Below, piece after piece: positions 54,124 through 63,338 of a stretch of 64,000 bases of DNA. This DNA comes from Pseudomonas putida (lineage in GTDB: Bacteria; Pseudomonadota; Gammaproteobacteria; Pseudomonadales; Pseudomonadaceae). The stretch lies in the NCBI RefSeq assembly GCF_028682175.1, contig NZ_JANHKS010000028.1, positions 1-64,000 on the forward strand, written 5' to 3'. Position 1 is the first letter of the stretch, and the number at the start of each line of letters is the position of its first letter. The translations under genes and the position numbers were made by a program. The notes under the pieces were generated by a model, which ran no database searches, was not told the origin of the DNA, and saw only the letters and a program-made list of their open reading frames with translations.

Positions 54124-54561
54124 TCAGGGCTGCAGTTCGAAGAGCGCCTTGCCGCTGGCCATGTCGAAGGGTGCGGAAAAGTGCTCGTGAACCGCTTTCC
54201 AGCCATCGGCGGTCTTGCGGTAGCCCGCGCTGGCGCGCATCCACGAGGACTTTTCCTCGCCTTTGTCGTCGGTGCCGCCGCATTTGTTGAGCCAGTGGGC
54301 GAAGGCGACGTCGTCGTTGCCGTGAACCACCAACTGATGGGTTTCGAACAGCATCGCGCCCTCGCACATCCCCAGGCAGAACTGCCAGTGCTGGCGGTAG
54401 GCGTCGATGCCGCGAAACTGCAACTGGATGATGGCGTCGTAGGCGACAATCTCTGGATCGTAGTAGGCCATGATCGCGTCGAGATTTTTCTCACGCACGC
54501 CCGTGCACCAGCCTTCGAGCAGGGTCTTGATTTCGGCGTGGACGTTGGATGCAGTGGTCAT
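54124..54561 (-). CDS. SnoaL-like / nuclear transport factor 2 fold protein
   Basis: A 145-residue protein starting MTTASNVHAEIKTLLEGWCTG. The body matches the SnoaL/DUF4440 fold: NLDAIMAYYDPEIVAYDAIIQLQFRGIDAYRQHW in pieces, then VHGNDDVAFAHWLNKCGGTD and STFSAPFD-like C-terminal strand (EHFSAPFDMASG). Such proteins often act as small-molecule isomerases or hydrolases. The ATG overlaps the stop of the YCII gene (ATGA), so it is co-translated in the ECF operon. Confidence 0.85.
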   Translation of the reverse strand: MTTASNVHAEIKTLLEGWCTGVREKNLDAIMAYYDPEIVAYDAIIQLQFRGIDAYRQHWQFCLGMCEGAMLFETHQLVVHGNDDVAFAHWLNKCGGTDDKGEEKSSWMRASAGYRKTADGWKAVHEHFSAPFDMASGKALFELQP

Positions 54562-54959
54562 GATGCGGCTCCCGAGGCGACGGGCCGGTGTTGGTAGTCC
54601 TGGGACTGGCCCTGTTGCAGGTTCAGTTCGCGGACGGGTCGTACTTCCACGCTGCCGACCCGCGCTGCAGGAATGTGCGCCGCAACTTGTAGGGCATCGT
54701 TCAGATCCCGCGCCTCTATGAGGTAGAAACCTGCCAGTTGCTCTTTGGTTTCCGCGAACGGACCATCGGTAATCGACACCTTGCCGTTGCGCATTCTGAC
54801 CGTGGTGGCGGTTTCCACCGACTCCAGCGGCTCGGCCGCCAGCATCCGCCCGCTGGCCTGTACTGATTGCGCGTAGGCCAGGCATTCATCGTCCCGGGGG
54901 CTGTCGGGGTGTGAATGCAGGGTTTGCTCGTTGCTGTAGATCAGACACAGGTATTTCAT
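54558..54959 (-). CDS. YCII-related (DGPF) protein
   Basis: A 133-residue small protein of the YCII/DGPF family. It starts MKYLCLIYSNEQTL, and residues ITDGPFAETKEQLAGFYLIEA carry the DGPF motif that names the group; DLNDALQVAAHIPAARVGSVEVRPV follows. It is strictly associated with ECF42 sigma factors. A GGAGAT ribosome binding site precedes the ATG. The gene is downstream of the sigma factor gene, separated by a REPIN. Confidence 0.92.
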   Translation of the reverse strand: MKYLCLIYSNEQTLHSHPDSPRDDECLAYAQSVQASGRMLAAEPLESVETATTVRMRNGKVSITDGPFAETKEQLAGFYLIEARDLNDALQVAAHIPAARVGSVEVRPVRELNLQQGQSQDYQHRPVASGAAS

Positions 54960-55001
54960 GGTGATCTCCTTGGGCTGATGGTCGTGCGTTGCCTGATAGA
55001 C

Positions 55002-55080
55002 CGCTCCCGCCGGCAAGCCGTGCTGCTACGGGGGCCGTGGTCTACTCCACCCCGTAGCAGCACGGCTTGCCGGCGGGGGC
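55002..55080. repeat. Inverted REP pair, tail-to-tail
   Basis: Two GTAGCAGCACGGCTTGCCGG REPs in the opposite orientation to the other pairs (outward arms at the centre), between the sigma factor gene and the YCII gene. Confidence 0.85.
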
Positions 55081-55144
55081 ATTTGTGAAGTAGTCGAACG
55101 CCGCGGCTTGAGATCGACAGCCCTGCAAGCGAACGGACGAACGG

Positions 55145-56422
55145 TCATTCACGCTCCGGCAATTCATCAAGCCGCCGCTGCAAGAAGGCTCGGTCAACCG
55201 CCTGGTTCGCCTGGTCGATGGCCCTGCCGTAAGCGCTGCGCGCATCTTCGTAACGCTCCAGGCGGCGGCACAAATCAGCACGCGCCGCCCAAGCGAGGTG
55301 GTAGTCCCGCAGTTCTCCATCAGCCAACAACTGATCGACCAGCGCCAGCCCCGCCGCCTCCCCTTCCACCATGGCCAGCGCCATCGCCCGGTTGAGCCGC
55401 ACCACCGGGGAATCATCCAGGCGTAGCAGCACGTCATAGAGCCCGAGAATCTGCCGCCAGTCGGTGTCCTCTGGCCGTGCGGCTTCGGCGTGCACGGCTG
55501 CGATGGCCGCTTGAACGCTGTAGGGCCCTGTCCTGCCTGAGCGTAGGGCCTGTTCCACCAGCATCTCGCCTTCCTCGATCAAGGACCGGAGCCACAGGCT
55601 GCGATCCTGCTGGTCGAGCATGATCGGCTCGCCCTGCGCGGAAAGCCGCGCCCCACGGCGGGACTCGCTCAGCAGCATCAACGCCAGCAAACCCGCGACT
55701 TCAGGCTCCGGCAGCAGATCGAGTAACAGGCGCCCCAGACGGATGGCTTCGGCCGACAGGTCGCTGCGGGTCAGTTGTTCACCGCTCGATGCGAAATAGC
55801 CCTCGTTGAACACCAGATAGATCACCCGCAATACCGCATCGAGCCGCTCGGGCAACTCTTTCAGCGCCGGGACTTCATAGGGAATATGGGCATCGCGAAT
55901 CTTGTTCTTGGCGCGCACGATGCGCTGGGCCACGGTGGTGGCGGTGATGAGGAACGCCTTGGCGATTTCTTCGGTGGTCAGGTTGCAGACCTCACGCAGC
56001 GTCAGCGCAACCTGGGCGTCGGGGCTCAAGGCCGGGTGACAACAGACGAAAATCAGCCGCAGCCGATCATCCTCGACCTCGTCGACTTCGCTGCGATCTT
56101 CGCCGAAACGCTGCTCCAGTTGGCGGGCCATTTCATTGAGCGAGGCGTCGAAGCGCGCTCGGCGGCGCAGGCTGTCGATGGCCTTGAAGCGCCCGGCCGA
56201 CACCAGCCAGGCGCGCGGGCTGTCGGGGATACCGGAACGCGGCCACTGCTCGACCGCCGCGATGAAGGCGTCTTGCAGGGCTTCTTCGGCCAGTTCGAAA
56301 TTGCCCAGCAGACGTATCAGTGTCGCCAGCACCCGACGGGATTCCTGGCGGTAGAGGGTTTCGACCACCTGGCGTGGGGCTGACGCGGTGTCGAGATCTT
56401 TCTTATTGGAGTTATCGCTCAT
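55145..56422 (-). CDS. ECF42-type RNA polymerase sigma factor
   Basis: A 425-residue sigma factor. Sigma2 (RRVLATLIRLLGNFELAEEALQDAFIAA) and sigma4 (LTLREVCNLTTEEIAKAFL) occupy residues 15-175. A long C-terminal extension of helical repeats (TPR-like, with LAARADLCRRLERYEDARSAYGRAIDQA) follows; ECF42 factors use this extension in place of an anti-sigma factor. The neighbouring DGPF/YCII, SnoaL and VOC genes are the usual targets. The start at MSDNSNKKD was preferred over an ATG two codons earlier. Confidence 0.93.
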   Translation of the reverse strand: MSDNSNKKDLDTASAPRQVVETLYRQESRRVLATLIRLLGNFELAEEALQDAFIAAVEQWPRSGIPDSPRAWLVSAGRFKAIDSLRRRARFDASLNEMARQLEQRFGEDRSEVDEVEDDRLRLIFVCCHPALSPDAQVALTLREVCNLTTEEIAKAFLITATTVAQRIVRAKNKIRDAHIPYEVPALKELPERLDAVLRVIYLVFNEGYFASSGEQLTRSDLSAEAIRLGRLLLDLLPEPEVAGLLALMLLSESRRGARLSAQGEPIMLDQQDRSLWLRSLIEEGEMLVEQALRSGRTGPYSVQAAIAAVHAEAARPEDTDWRQILGLYDVLLRLDDSPVVRLNRAMALAMVEGEAAGLALVDQLLADGELRDYHLAWAARADLCRRLERYEDARSAYGRAIDQANQAVDRAFLQRRLDELPERE

Positions 56423-56505
56423 TCCCACACTCGCCGACGACTATTGAGGTAGCGGTCGGCCAAGCGTAGTTGTGGATCGGGCGTCGCTCCATGACGCCCC
56501 GACGG

Positions 56506-57825
56506 TCAGTTGTCCGGGCAGACAGCCAGTACGTCATCCACCTGCATGCCACGGCGCATGCCGAAGAACATCGCGGTCAACAGGCCAACGGCGCCCATGA
56601 TGACGCAGTAGCCGACGCACACCCACGGGCTCCACGGCATGAGCGCGATCAACGCCAGTGGCGTGGTGCTGGCCCAGAGCGCGTAGCTGATGTTGTAGGT
56701 CAGGGAAATGCCGGACACCCGAATATTCGCCGGGAACAGTCCGACCATGACCGACGGCACCACGCCGACGATGCCGCAGGCCAGCCCCGCCACCGCATAG
56801 GCCAGGCCTACCGGCAGCCACTGAATGACCAGGCTTGCGTACAGCAGCCCAACGCCAACCGGCAGCAACAGACTGTAGACCACCACCCCGCGCCAGGCGC
56901 CGATGCGGTCCACCAGCATGCCGGCCAGCACGCAGCCGATGTTCAGGAACACGATACCGACGCTGCTCAGACCGAAGGTGTCGCTGGGGCTCATGCCGAA
57001 ACGCTGCTGCATCACGGTGGGCGTGATGACCACCAGGGTCACCACGGCGGACGTCAGCACGCAGGTCAGCAGCGCCGCAGGCAGCAGGGACTGGCGGTGT
57101 TCACGCAGCACCGAGCGCAGTGGCAGCTCGGTCATGCCTTCGCGCTGGGCGTGCAAGGCCATGAACACCGGGGTTTCGCTCAGCCAGCGACGCAGCCAGA
57201 CGCCGATCACGCCGAACACCCCGCCCAGCAGGAACGGGATGCGCCAGGCGAAATCGAGGATCTCCGCGTGGCTGTAGACCTTGGCCAGCCAGGTCGCGGT
57301 CAGTGCGCCGATCAGGTAGCCGAACGTCAGCCCGGCCTGAAGCACGCCCAGCGCATAGCCGCGATGGCCCTTGGGCGCGTGCTCGGCGACGAACACCCAG
57401 GCACTGGGCACTTCGCCACCCACCGCTGCGCCCTGGAGGATGCGCAGTGCCAGCAGGATCAGCGGCGCCCAGTAACCGATGTCGGCGTAGGTCGGCATCA
57501 CGCCGATCAGCAGGCACGGCAGCGCCATCATCATGATGCTCAGGCTGAAGACGCGCTTGCGCCCCAGTTTGTCGGCAAAGTGCGCCATCAGGATGCCGCC
57601 CAGCGGGCGCGCCAGATAGCCGGTGACGAAAATCCCGAAACTTTGCAGCAGGCGCAGCCACTCGGGCATTTCCGGCGGGAAGAACAGCTGGCTCAGCGTC
57701 AGCGCGAAAAACACGAAGATGATGAAATCGTAGATTTCCAGCGCCCCGCCCAGCGCCGCCAGGCCCAGGGTCTTATAGTCGCCCCGGCTGATCGGTTGTG
57801 GACGTGGTCGAAGAATGGCTGTCAT
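56506..57825 (-). CDS. MFS transporter, metabolite:H+ symporter family
   Basis: A 439-residue inner-membrane protein with 12 helices. It starts MTAILRPRPQPIS with GGGGTC upstream; the frame is open 21 codons earlier. The family marks are GALEIYDFIIFVFFALTLSQ, the loop GGILMAHFADKLGRKRVFSLS (GxxxDrxGRr) and the MHS-type GGEVPSAWVFVAEHAPKGHRG. Substrates of the group include sugar acids, shikimate, citrate and alpha-ketoglutarate. An AraC regulator is encoded upstream on the same strand, 110 bp apart, and probably controls it. Confidence 0.9.
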   Translation of the reverse strand: MTAILRPRPQPISRGDYKTLGLAALGGALEIYDFIIFVFFALTLSQLFFPPEMPEWLRLLQSFGIFVTGYLARPLGGILMAHFADKLGRKRVFSLSIMMMALPCLLIGVMPTYADIGYWAPLILLALRILQGAAVGGEVPSAWVFVAEHAPKGHRGYALGVLQAGLTFGYLIGALTATWLAKVYSHAEILDFAWRIPFLLGGVFGVIGVWLRRWLSETPVFMALHAQREGMTELPLRSVLREHRQSLLPAALLTCVLTSAVVTLVVITPTVMQQRFGMSPSDTFGLSSVGIVFLNIGCVLAGMLVDRIGAWRGVVVYSLLLPVGVGLLYASLVIQWLPVGLAYAVAGLACGIVGVVPSVMVGLFPANIRVSGISLTYNISYALWASTTPLALIALMPWSPWVCVGYCVIMGAVGLLTAMFFGMRRGMQVDDVLAVCPDN

Positions 57826-57935
57826 GAAAGACCCCATTTGGCAGGTTGAATCGGCAGTTAGGTGCGACAAAGGCGCGCAGGATAACAAAGCTTGCGTCCT
57901 ACGGGCGGCTGGCAGACAACCGGACTTGCGTCACA

Positions 57936-58706
57936 TCACAGGGCATAAGCGCCGGGTGTCATGCCGAACTGCGCACTGAACGCACTGATAAAGGTGCTGA
58001 CGCTGTCGTAGCCCAGGCGCTGGGCGACGCGACTGACGGTGTCGCCCTGGGCCAGCAGTTCCAGCGCCCGTTTCATCCGCGCGACGATGCGCCATTGCAC
58101 CAGTGACATACCGGTTTCGGCCCGAAAGTGCCGGGTCAGGCCACGACGGGACATGCCCGTTCGCCGGGCCCAGTCATCCAGGCCAAGCTTGTTGGCGGGG
58201 TCGGCAACGATGGTCAGGGTCATGCCCACCAGATGCGGACTGCTGGGCATGGGCAGGAACAGCGGGTTGGCAGGGGAAATCTTAAGTTCATCGAACAGCA
58301 CATCGAGCAGCCGGTGCTGTGGCGGCGCGAGCTCGGCCGGGCCTTTCTGCCAGCCGTCGATGCGTTCCAGCAGCGCGGCGGCCAGCGGGGTCATGTCGAA
58401 CACCGTCGGCGTGCTCGGGAACAGCGGGCACAGGTCAGGGCGCAGGTAGATCATCCAGCCCCTGGCGGCCTCGTGAACCCGCGCCGCATGGGCGACGCCG
58501 GGCGGGATCCAGCCGATACGCCGGGCGGGCACCACCCAACTGCCGGTGTCCAGCTCAGCAGTGATCACCCCCTGCTTCACCGCCCACAACTGCCCTTCGC
58601 GATACCGGTGCAGCACGTCATCAGTGCTCGCCTGCAACGGCTGGGCGTTGATCTGCAGCGGTCGTCCATCCTGGATGAAGCGGTGCAACGGGTACTCGAC
58701 TGGCAT
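57936..58706 (-). CDS. AraC-family transcriptional regulator (cupin sensor)
   Basis: A 256-residue regulator starting MPVEYPLHRFIQDG. An N-terminal cupin-like sensor (YREGQLWAVKQGVITAEL, WVVPARRIGWIPPGVAHAARV) precedes the C-terminal AraC domain with LGLDDWARRTGMSRRGLTRHFRAETGMSLVQW in pieces and DTVSRVAQRLGYDSVSTFISAFSA. It resembles the group that senses aromatic or sugar-like molecules. It is upstream of the MFS transporter gene on the same strand, and its promoter lies next to a REPIN. Confidence 0.9.
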   Translation of the reverse strand: MPVEYPLHRFIQDGRPLQINAQPLQASTDDVLHRYREGQLWAVKQGVITAELDTGSWVVPARRIGWIPPGVAHAARVHEAARGWMIYLRPDLCPLFPSTPTVFDMTPLAAALLERIDGWQKGPAELAPPQHRLLDVLFDELKISPANPLFLPMPSSPHLVGMTLTIVADPANKLGLDDWARRTGMSRRGLTRHFRAETGMSLVQWRIVARMKRALELLAQGDTVSRVAQRLGYDSVSTFISAFSAQFGMTPGAYAL

Positions 58707-58776
58707 GGCCCGATTTCCCTGCGAAGAGACCTGCCGACGGTAGCAAGCCAGCACGCATGCGTATAGCACCGAATAA

Positions 58777-58870
58777 CGTAGCAGCACGGCTTGCCGGCGG
58801 GGGCGTCGTGTCAGGCGACTCATCACTTGCTGACACACCGCTCCCGCCGGCAAGCCGTGCTGCTACGGGG
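58777..58870. repeat. REPIN left of the second RAYT
   Basis: Inverted GTAGCAGCACGGCTTGCCGG pair. Its loop is almost identical to that of the REPIN on the other side of the RAYT gene (59425-59515). Confidence 0.92.
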
Positions 58871-58951
58871 GACATATGTTGTGAAATAGTCAGGCGTGCA
58901 GTCAGTTGCAGGGGTGGATAGGGTGACTTTTTGCGTTTCAGGGGCAAAGGG

Positions 58952-59419
58952 ATGCAGACACCAACGAGACGGCGCCATTTTCTTCGTACGAACCGATATT
59001 CGGAGCCGGGGCGGATTTACATGGTCACCGTCGTGGTAAACGACCGGCAACCAGTATTCAAGGATTGGCCCAGCGGCCGCCCCGTGGTTCAAGCATTGCG
59101 GCAAACCGAGGAGGAAGGCACCGCGCGGTCCTTGTGCTGGGTGGTGATGCCCGATCACATCCATTGGCTTATGGAATTGCAGAGAGGCGATTTGTCATCG
59201 GCGGTGGCGCGTTTCAAGTCGAGGTCAACCTTGGGCATCAATCGCCGAATGGGACGAAGCGGGCAATTTTGGCAGAAGGGATTCCATGAACACGCCTTGC
59301 GCGAGGAGGAAGATCTTCAAAGCCACTCGCGCTATATCGTGATGAATCCCGTGAGGGCAGGATTGGTTGCCAGCGTGCGGCAATATCCACTCTGGGATGC
59401 CATCTGGTTGAATTCATAA
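58952..59419 (+). CDS. REP-associated tyrosine transposase (RAYT), intact
   Basis: A 155-residue Y1 transposase-like protein that recognises and cuts REP DNA. It starts MQTPTRRRHFLRTN (an ATG seven codons earlier is possible); AGGGG lies seven bases before. The HUH motif is in VVMPDHIHWLMEL, and the catalytic-tyrosine region reads SRYIVMNPVRAGLVASV. The gene is complete and is bracketed by two REPINs of the window's main REP family, which suggests this enzyme is their mobiliser. It is a different RAYT subtype from the one at 43218. Confidence 0.9.
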   Translation: MQTPTRRRHFLRTNRYSEPGRIYMVTVVVNDRQPVFKDWPSGRPVVQALRQTEEEGTARSLCWVVMPDHIHWLMELQRGDLSSAVARFKSRSTLGINRRMGRSGQFWQKGFHEHALREEEDLQSHSRYIVMNPVRAGLVASVRQYPLWDAIWLNS

Positions 59420-59424
59420 CCCCT

Positions 59425-59515
59425 CGTAGCAGCACGGCTTGCCGGCGGGGGCGTCGTATCAGGCGACTCATCACTTGCTGACAAACCGCTCCCGCCGGCA
59501 AGCCGTGCTGCTACG
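59425..59515. repeat. REPIN right of the second RAYT
   Basis: Inverted GTAGCAGCACGGCTTGCCGG pair, nearly identical including the loop to the REPIN at 58777-58870. Confidence 0.92.
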
Positions 59516-59524
59516 AGGCTTGCG

Positions 59525-60001
59525 TTAGCCAGTAGTTCGCGCCCGCTCCATATACAAACTACGCAAGGTGATGCCGCTGGGGTGTGCGTAAGGCTCGTCG
59601 CGCACGGCGACGAAGCCCATGGCGCGGTAGAAGTCGGCGGCGTTGAGGGAGGAATAGAGGTAGAGCCGGTTGAAATGCTCCTCTGCGGCAATCGCTTCCA
59701 GCCCTTGCATCAGGCGCTTCCCGATGCCCCGCCCTAGCTGGTCGGGCTCCACGAAGAGCGCCATGACTTCGCCGCTTTGCCGGTCAAGGATGGCGTAGCC
59801 GAGCAACTGGCCGTCTTCTTGCGCCACCAGGCCGCAGCCGGTGGCGAGCAGGCGCAGGTAGGATTCAGGGGGCGGTGAATCGCTCCAGACTTCGATCTGT
59901 TCGGGGGAATAATGGCTGGCGCAAACCTGCCGCACGGCGCGGGTGCGCAAGGACCATAACAGGGGAATGTCGGGGATTTGCGCGGGTTTGAGTTCGATCA
60001 T
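59525..60001 (-). CDS. GNAT-family N-acetyltransferase
   Basis: A 158-residue protein of the GNAT fold. The acetyl-CoA site is VEPDQLGRGIGKRLMQGLEA (the R/Q-x-x-G-x-G/A motif), preceded by YAILDRQSGEVMALFV and followed by LYLYSSLNAADFYRAMGFVAV. Small GNAT enzymes of this kind acetylate amines or thiols; no substrate can be named. It stands between REP elements, with a TGGAGC-like site before the ATG. Confidence 0.9.
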   Translation of the reverse strand: MIELKPAQIPDIPLLWSLRTRAVRQVCASHYSPEQIEVWSDSPPPESYLRLLATGCGLVAQEDGQLLGYAILDRQSGEVMALFVEPDQLGRGIGKRLMQGLEAIAAEEHFNRLYLYSSLNAADFYRAMGFVAVRDEPYAHPSGITLRSLYMERARTTG

Positions 60002-60124
60002 CTTGCTGCTCCATCAGAAAGAACACCAGGGACGGCCTGTCCCTGCACAGCCTTCGAGCGTCTGGAAATGATGCTCTCCGGATGGGGCGGTGGGAAGGGG
60101 TGGAAATGTATCGTCTGGGCCAAC

Positions 60125-60220
60125 GCCCCCGCCGGCAAGCCGTGCTGCTACGGGTCCAAGGTGAACCCGGATAATGGGTACGCCCGAAGTCCGTAGCAGC
60201 ACGGCTTGCCGGCGGGGGCG
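60125..60220. repeat. Inverted REP pair, tail-to-tail
   Basis: GCCGGCAAGCCGTGCTGCTACGG and its complement surround a 45-bp loop, upstream of the GNAT gene and downstream of the TonB receptor gene. Confidence 0.85.
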
Positions 60221-60250
60221 TCGTGTCAGGCGGTGATGCATCCGGGGAGG

Positions 60251-62422
60251 TCAAAAACTCACAGTCGCTGAAAGCCTCGCCGTGCGCGGTGCGCCGAGGA
60301 ACAGGTAGTCGTCGCCCAGGTACTCGCCTGCGTCGCGCCAGTAGCGTTTGTCGAACAGGTTGTCGACAGTCAGCCGGAACACCGTGTCGTAGCCATCGAG
60401 CTTGGTGCTGTAGCGGCTTCCGGCGTTGAACACGGCGTAGTCGTCGACCTTCACCGATCCCTCGCGGTTAGCGTATTTGCTGGAGCTGTACTGCATGCCG
60501 CCCAGCAGTGCGAGGCCCGGGATCGGCAGGCTGTAGTCCGCCGACAGGCTGGCCCGGTACTTGGGCACGTTGATCGCCTGATGGTCTTCATAGGCTGCGG
60601 TGCCACTGCCTTCAACCCGCGCGCGGATGGCGGCGACGCTGGCCGACACCTGCAATTGCGAGGTCAGCCAGCCGTTGGCGCTCAACTCAAGCCCGGTGTT
60701 CTTCTGCTCGCCCTGCTGCACGAAGGTCAGGCTGCCGTCGTCGTTGGGTCTGGAGTACTGATAGGCCTGGCGAGTCTGGAACAGCGCCGCCGTGAAGCTC
60801 ATGCGCTGCCAGTCGTACTTGACCCCGGCCTCCAGTTGACGGGAGATCGTCGGCGCGAGGATTTCACCGATATTGGTGTCGAACACCGACGCCGTGCCGC
60901 CCAGCGACAGGCCTTTGCTGTAGCTGGTGTAGAGCGAAACATTGTCCACCGGTTTGTAGATCAGCGCGGCCTGGGGCAGGAAGATCGAGCGCTGGGTGTG
61001 GCGATTGTCGCTGCCGTCTTCGTTGTAGGCCTTTTCATCGAGGCGCACCTGACGACCGCCCACTACCGTCTGCCAATGCTCGTTGAAGCTGATCCGGTCG
61101 GTGGCGAACAGGCCGTACTGGCGGCTATCCAGACGCCGCTCGGTATGGCCCACCGGCAAATCCGACGGGGCGAAGGCCGGCGGCGTTTCATGGATATTGC
61201 CGGTGCCGACAAACTCACTGAAATACGGTCGCGTATCCACCGTGCGACGGAACGCGCTGGTGCCGAACGTCAGCTCGTGCTTGAGCCAGCCGGTGTTGAA
61301 CAGCCCCGTCATCGACGCCTCGACTTCATCGTTGCGGCGTGTGTCGTCAGGGCTGCGGAAGTCATAGATGTCGTAACCGCCGTCCGGGGTGAAATGCCCG
61401 GTGACGGGGGTCGTCGGGCAGTTGTCCTGGAAATAGCAGCCGTAGGCGAACGCGCTGTAGTCGTCGATCACCACGCGGCTGCGCGAGGCGCTGAGGCTGG
61501 CTTTCCAGGCATCACTGAAGCGGTATTCATAGCGGCCGTTCAGATTCAGCGAGTCGATGCCCACCGGGTTCGACCAGCTCTGGTAGCCCAGCAGCTTGCG
61601 CGGCGAGGCGTCGTGGGGCAGTTCGCTGCCGCCCAGCAGTTGATAGCCCGGGACCGAGCGCTGCTCACGGGTCTGGTATTCAGCGTCCAGTTGCAGGGTC
61701 GACTGCTCGTTGATGTTCCAGTCGAAGGCCAGGGAGGCGAAATCCCGCTTGCCGTCGGCGTGCTCGACGTAGGAGCGGATGTCCTCATGGGCGACGTTGG
61801 CGCGCAGGCCGAACTGTTTCTCGCTGCCGAACCAGCCGCCCACGTCGGTGGCGAGGTAGCGCTCGCCGTGCTCGTTGGTGGACACCGTCACCGAGCGCAC
61901 ATCGGCCGGGCGCTTGGTCTGGTAGTTGACCACGCCCGCAGGCTCCGACACGCCGCTGGAAAGGCCGGACAAGCCTTTGAGCAGTTCGACCTGTTCCTTG
62001 TTTTCCAGCGCCACGTTCTGCTCGCCGGTGATGCTGCGGCCGTTGATGCGGTAGCTGTTGGCGGCATTGAGCGAGAACCCGCGCACCACGAAATTCTCGT
62101 AGTAGCCAATCGGCGCATAGCTGTCGCCCACCGAGGCGTCGTTGCGCAACACTTCGCTCAACAATTTGGCCTGCTGATCCTTCAGGCGCTGCTCGGTAAA
62201 CACCGAAATCGACGCCGGCGTGTCGAGTAATGGCGCCGGAGCGAACCCTCCCACCGAGGCATTTTCGGACTGATAGACCGACGCCTGTTCCCCCGACACC
62301 TTGACCGCCTCCAGCGTCAGCGGCTCGGCCTCCTGAGCGGCGAGCCACGGCGAGGCGAAGGCGATGCTCAAGGGCAGCAAGCGGCGCGTGAAGCCTGCGG
62401 CAGGTCGGTGTGGGGTGGTCAT
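60251..62422 (-). CDS. TonB-dependent siderophore receptor
   Basis: A 723-residue outer-membrane receptor for a ferric siderophore. The signal peptide is near residues 1-29 (ending WLAAQ-EAE) and a TonB box-like EPLTLEAVKVSG follows. The plug domain has TPASISVFTEQRLKDQQA and GYYENFVVRGFSLNAANS; the 22-strand barrel ends in FLGAPRTARLSATVSF with terminal Phe. FpvA/FhuE-like in layout but without the long N-terminal signalling extension, so it should not signal through an anti-sigma factor. The ligand cannot be named. No clear Fur box was seen upstream. Confidence 0.93.
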   Translation of the reverse strand: MTTPHRPAAGFTRRLLPLSIAFASPWLAAQEAEPLTLEAVKVSGEQASVYQSENASVGGFAPAPLLDTPASISVFTEQRLKDQQAKLLSEVLRNDASVGDSYAPIGYYENFVVRGFSLNAANSYRINGRSITGEQNVALENKEQVELLKGLSGLSSGVSEPAGVVNYQTKRPADVRSVTVSTNEHGERYLATDVGGWFGSEKQFGLRANVAHEDIRSYVEHADGKRDFASLAFDWNINEQSTLQLDAEYQTREQRSVPGYQLLGGSELPHDASPRKLLGYQSWSNPVGIDSLNLNGRYEYRFSDAWKASLSASRSRVVIDDYSAFAYGCYFQDNCPTTPVTGHFTPDGGYDIYDFRSPDDTRRNDEVEASMTGLFNTGWLKHELTFGTSAFRRTVDTRPYFSEFVGTGNIHETPPAFAPSDLPVGHTERRLDSRQYGLFATDRISFNEHWQTVVGGRQVRLDEKAYNEDGSDNRHTQRSIFLPQAALIYKPVDNVSLYTSYSKGLSLGGTASVFDTNIGEILAPTISRQLEAGVKYDWQRMSFTAALFQTRQAYQYSRPNDDGSLTFVQQGEQKNTGLELSANGWLTSQLQVSASVAAIRARVEGSGTAAYEDHQAINVPKYRASLSADYSLPIPGLALLGGMQYSSSKYANREGSVKVDDYAVFNAGSRYSTKLDGYDTVFRLTVDNLFDKRYWRDAGEYLGDDYLFLGAPRTARLSATVSF

Positions 62423-62593
62423 CTGAGGTGAAGCTCCGGCAGGATTTTTGTGGGCGCATGTTTTACGTTCTGCACCGACTTTTTACAACTGCGATACAAC
62501 CTTCATAAACGTATGAAACATCTCGAAAATTAGTCATCCGCTCATCTACACTCGGGAATTGACCTCGCATGCCCGCCATCAGGAACGCCTGCC

Positions 62594-63232
62594 ATGACCC
62601 CGTCGCTGCTGCTTGCCGTACTCGCTTCTGGTTTCATCTATGCCATCTCGCCGGGCCCCGGTGTGCTGGCGGTGTTCGGCATCGGCGCGTCCAGAGGCCG
62701 GCGCGCGGGCGCTGCGTTTCTCTGCGGGCATCTGCTGGGGGATGTGATCTGGTGCAGTACGGCGCTGGCCGCGATCATCGGTGCGCGAGTGATCGGCACC
62801 ACGGCATTTGATGTGCTGGGGATCATCAGCGGGCTGTTTCTGTTCTGGCTCGGCTGGCGTGCCATTCGCGCCAAGCGCAGCAGCGAGACGGAGGAAAAGA
62901 CGCCGTCGCGGCATCCCTTCTGGCACGGGATCATGTTCGGCCTGACCAACCCCAAGGCGTATCCGGTGGCCGTGGCGACCTTCACCGCCCTGCTCTCAAG
63001 CCGTGCCGACCTGCTCAACTGGTCGATGCTGCCGCTGCTTATTCTCATCAGCACCCTGGGCGGGATCGTCGCGTACGGGATCATCGTCGGTGTGGTCGGC
63101 GCTCGCCATGTGCGTGCGGTGTATCAACGGCATGAATTGACGATCACGCGGTTGTGCGGGGTGATGTTCATCGGGTTTGCGATCAATGCGCTGATGCATG
63201 CGGTGCCGAGCCTGCTGCCGCGCAGGCCCTGA
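62594..63232 (+). CDS. LysE/RhtB-family exporter
   Basis: A 212-residue inner-membrane protein with about six helices. It starts MTPSLLLAVLASGFIYAISPGPGVLAVFG, the LysE opening with the PGPG motif. AAFLCGHLLGDVIWCSTALAA and GIMFGLTNPKAYPVAVATFTAL are conserved parts. It is divergent from the receptor gene, so both could share a regulatory region of 171 bp. Export of an amino acid or related metabolite is likely. Confidence 0.9.
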   Translation: MTPSLLLAVLASGFIYAISPGPGVLAVFGIGASRGRRAGAAFLCGHLLGDVIWCSTALAAIIGARVIGTTAFDVLGIISGLFLFWLGWRAIRAKRSSETEEKTPSRHPFWHGIMFGLTNPKAYPVAVATFTALLSSRADLLNWSMLPLLILISTLGGIVAYGIIVGVVGARHVRAVYQRHELTITRLCGVMFIGFAINALMHAVPSLLPRRP

Positions 63233-63244
63233 ATAGCACTTAAC

Positions 63245-63335
63245 CTGTAGGAGTGAGCTTGCTCGCGATAGCGATTTGTCAGCCAGCCTATTTGAACCAG
63301 ACACAACGCCATCGCGAGCAAGCTCACTCCTACAG
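63245..63335. repeat. REPIN, CTGTAGGAGTGAGCTTGCTCGCGA family
   Basis: Inverted pair between the LysE-type gene and the convergent LysR gene. Confidence 0.9.
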
Positions 63336-63338
63336 GTC

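Noticed and set aside
62423..62593. Fur box before the TonB receptor gene
   Set aside because: A/T-rich stretches are present but none resembles the 19-bp Fur consensus well enough to call.
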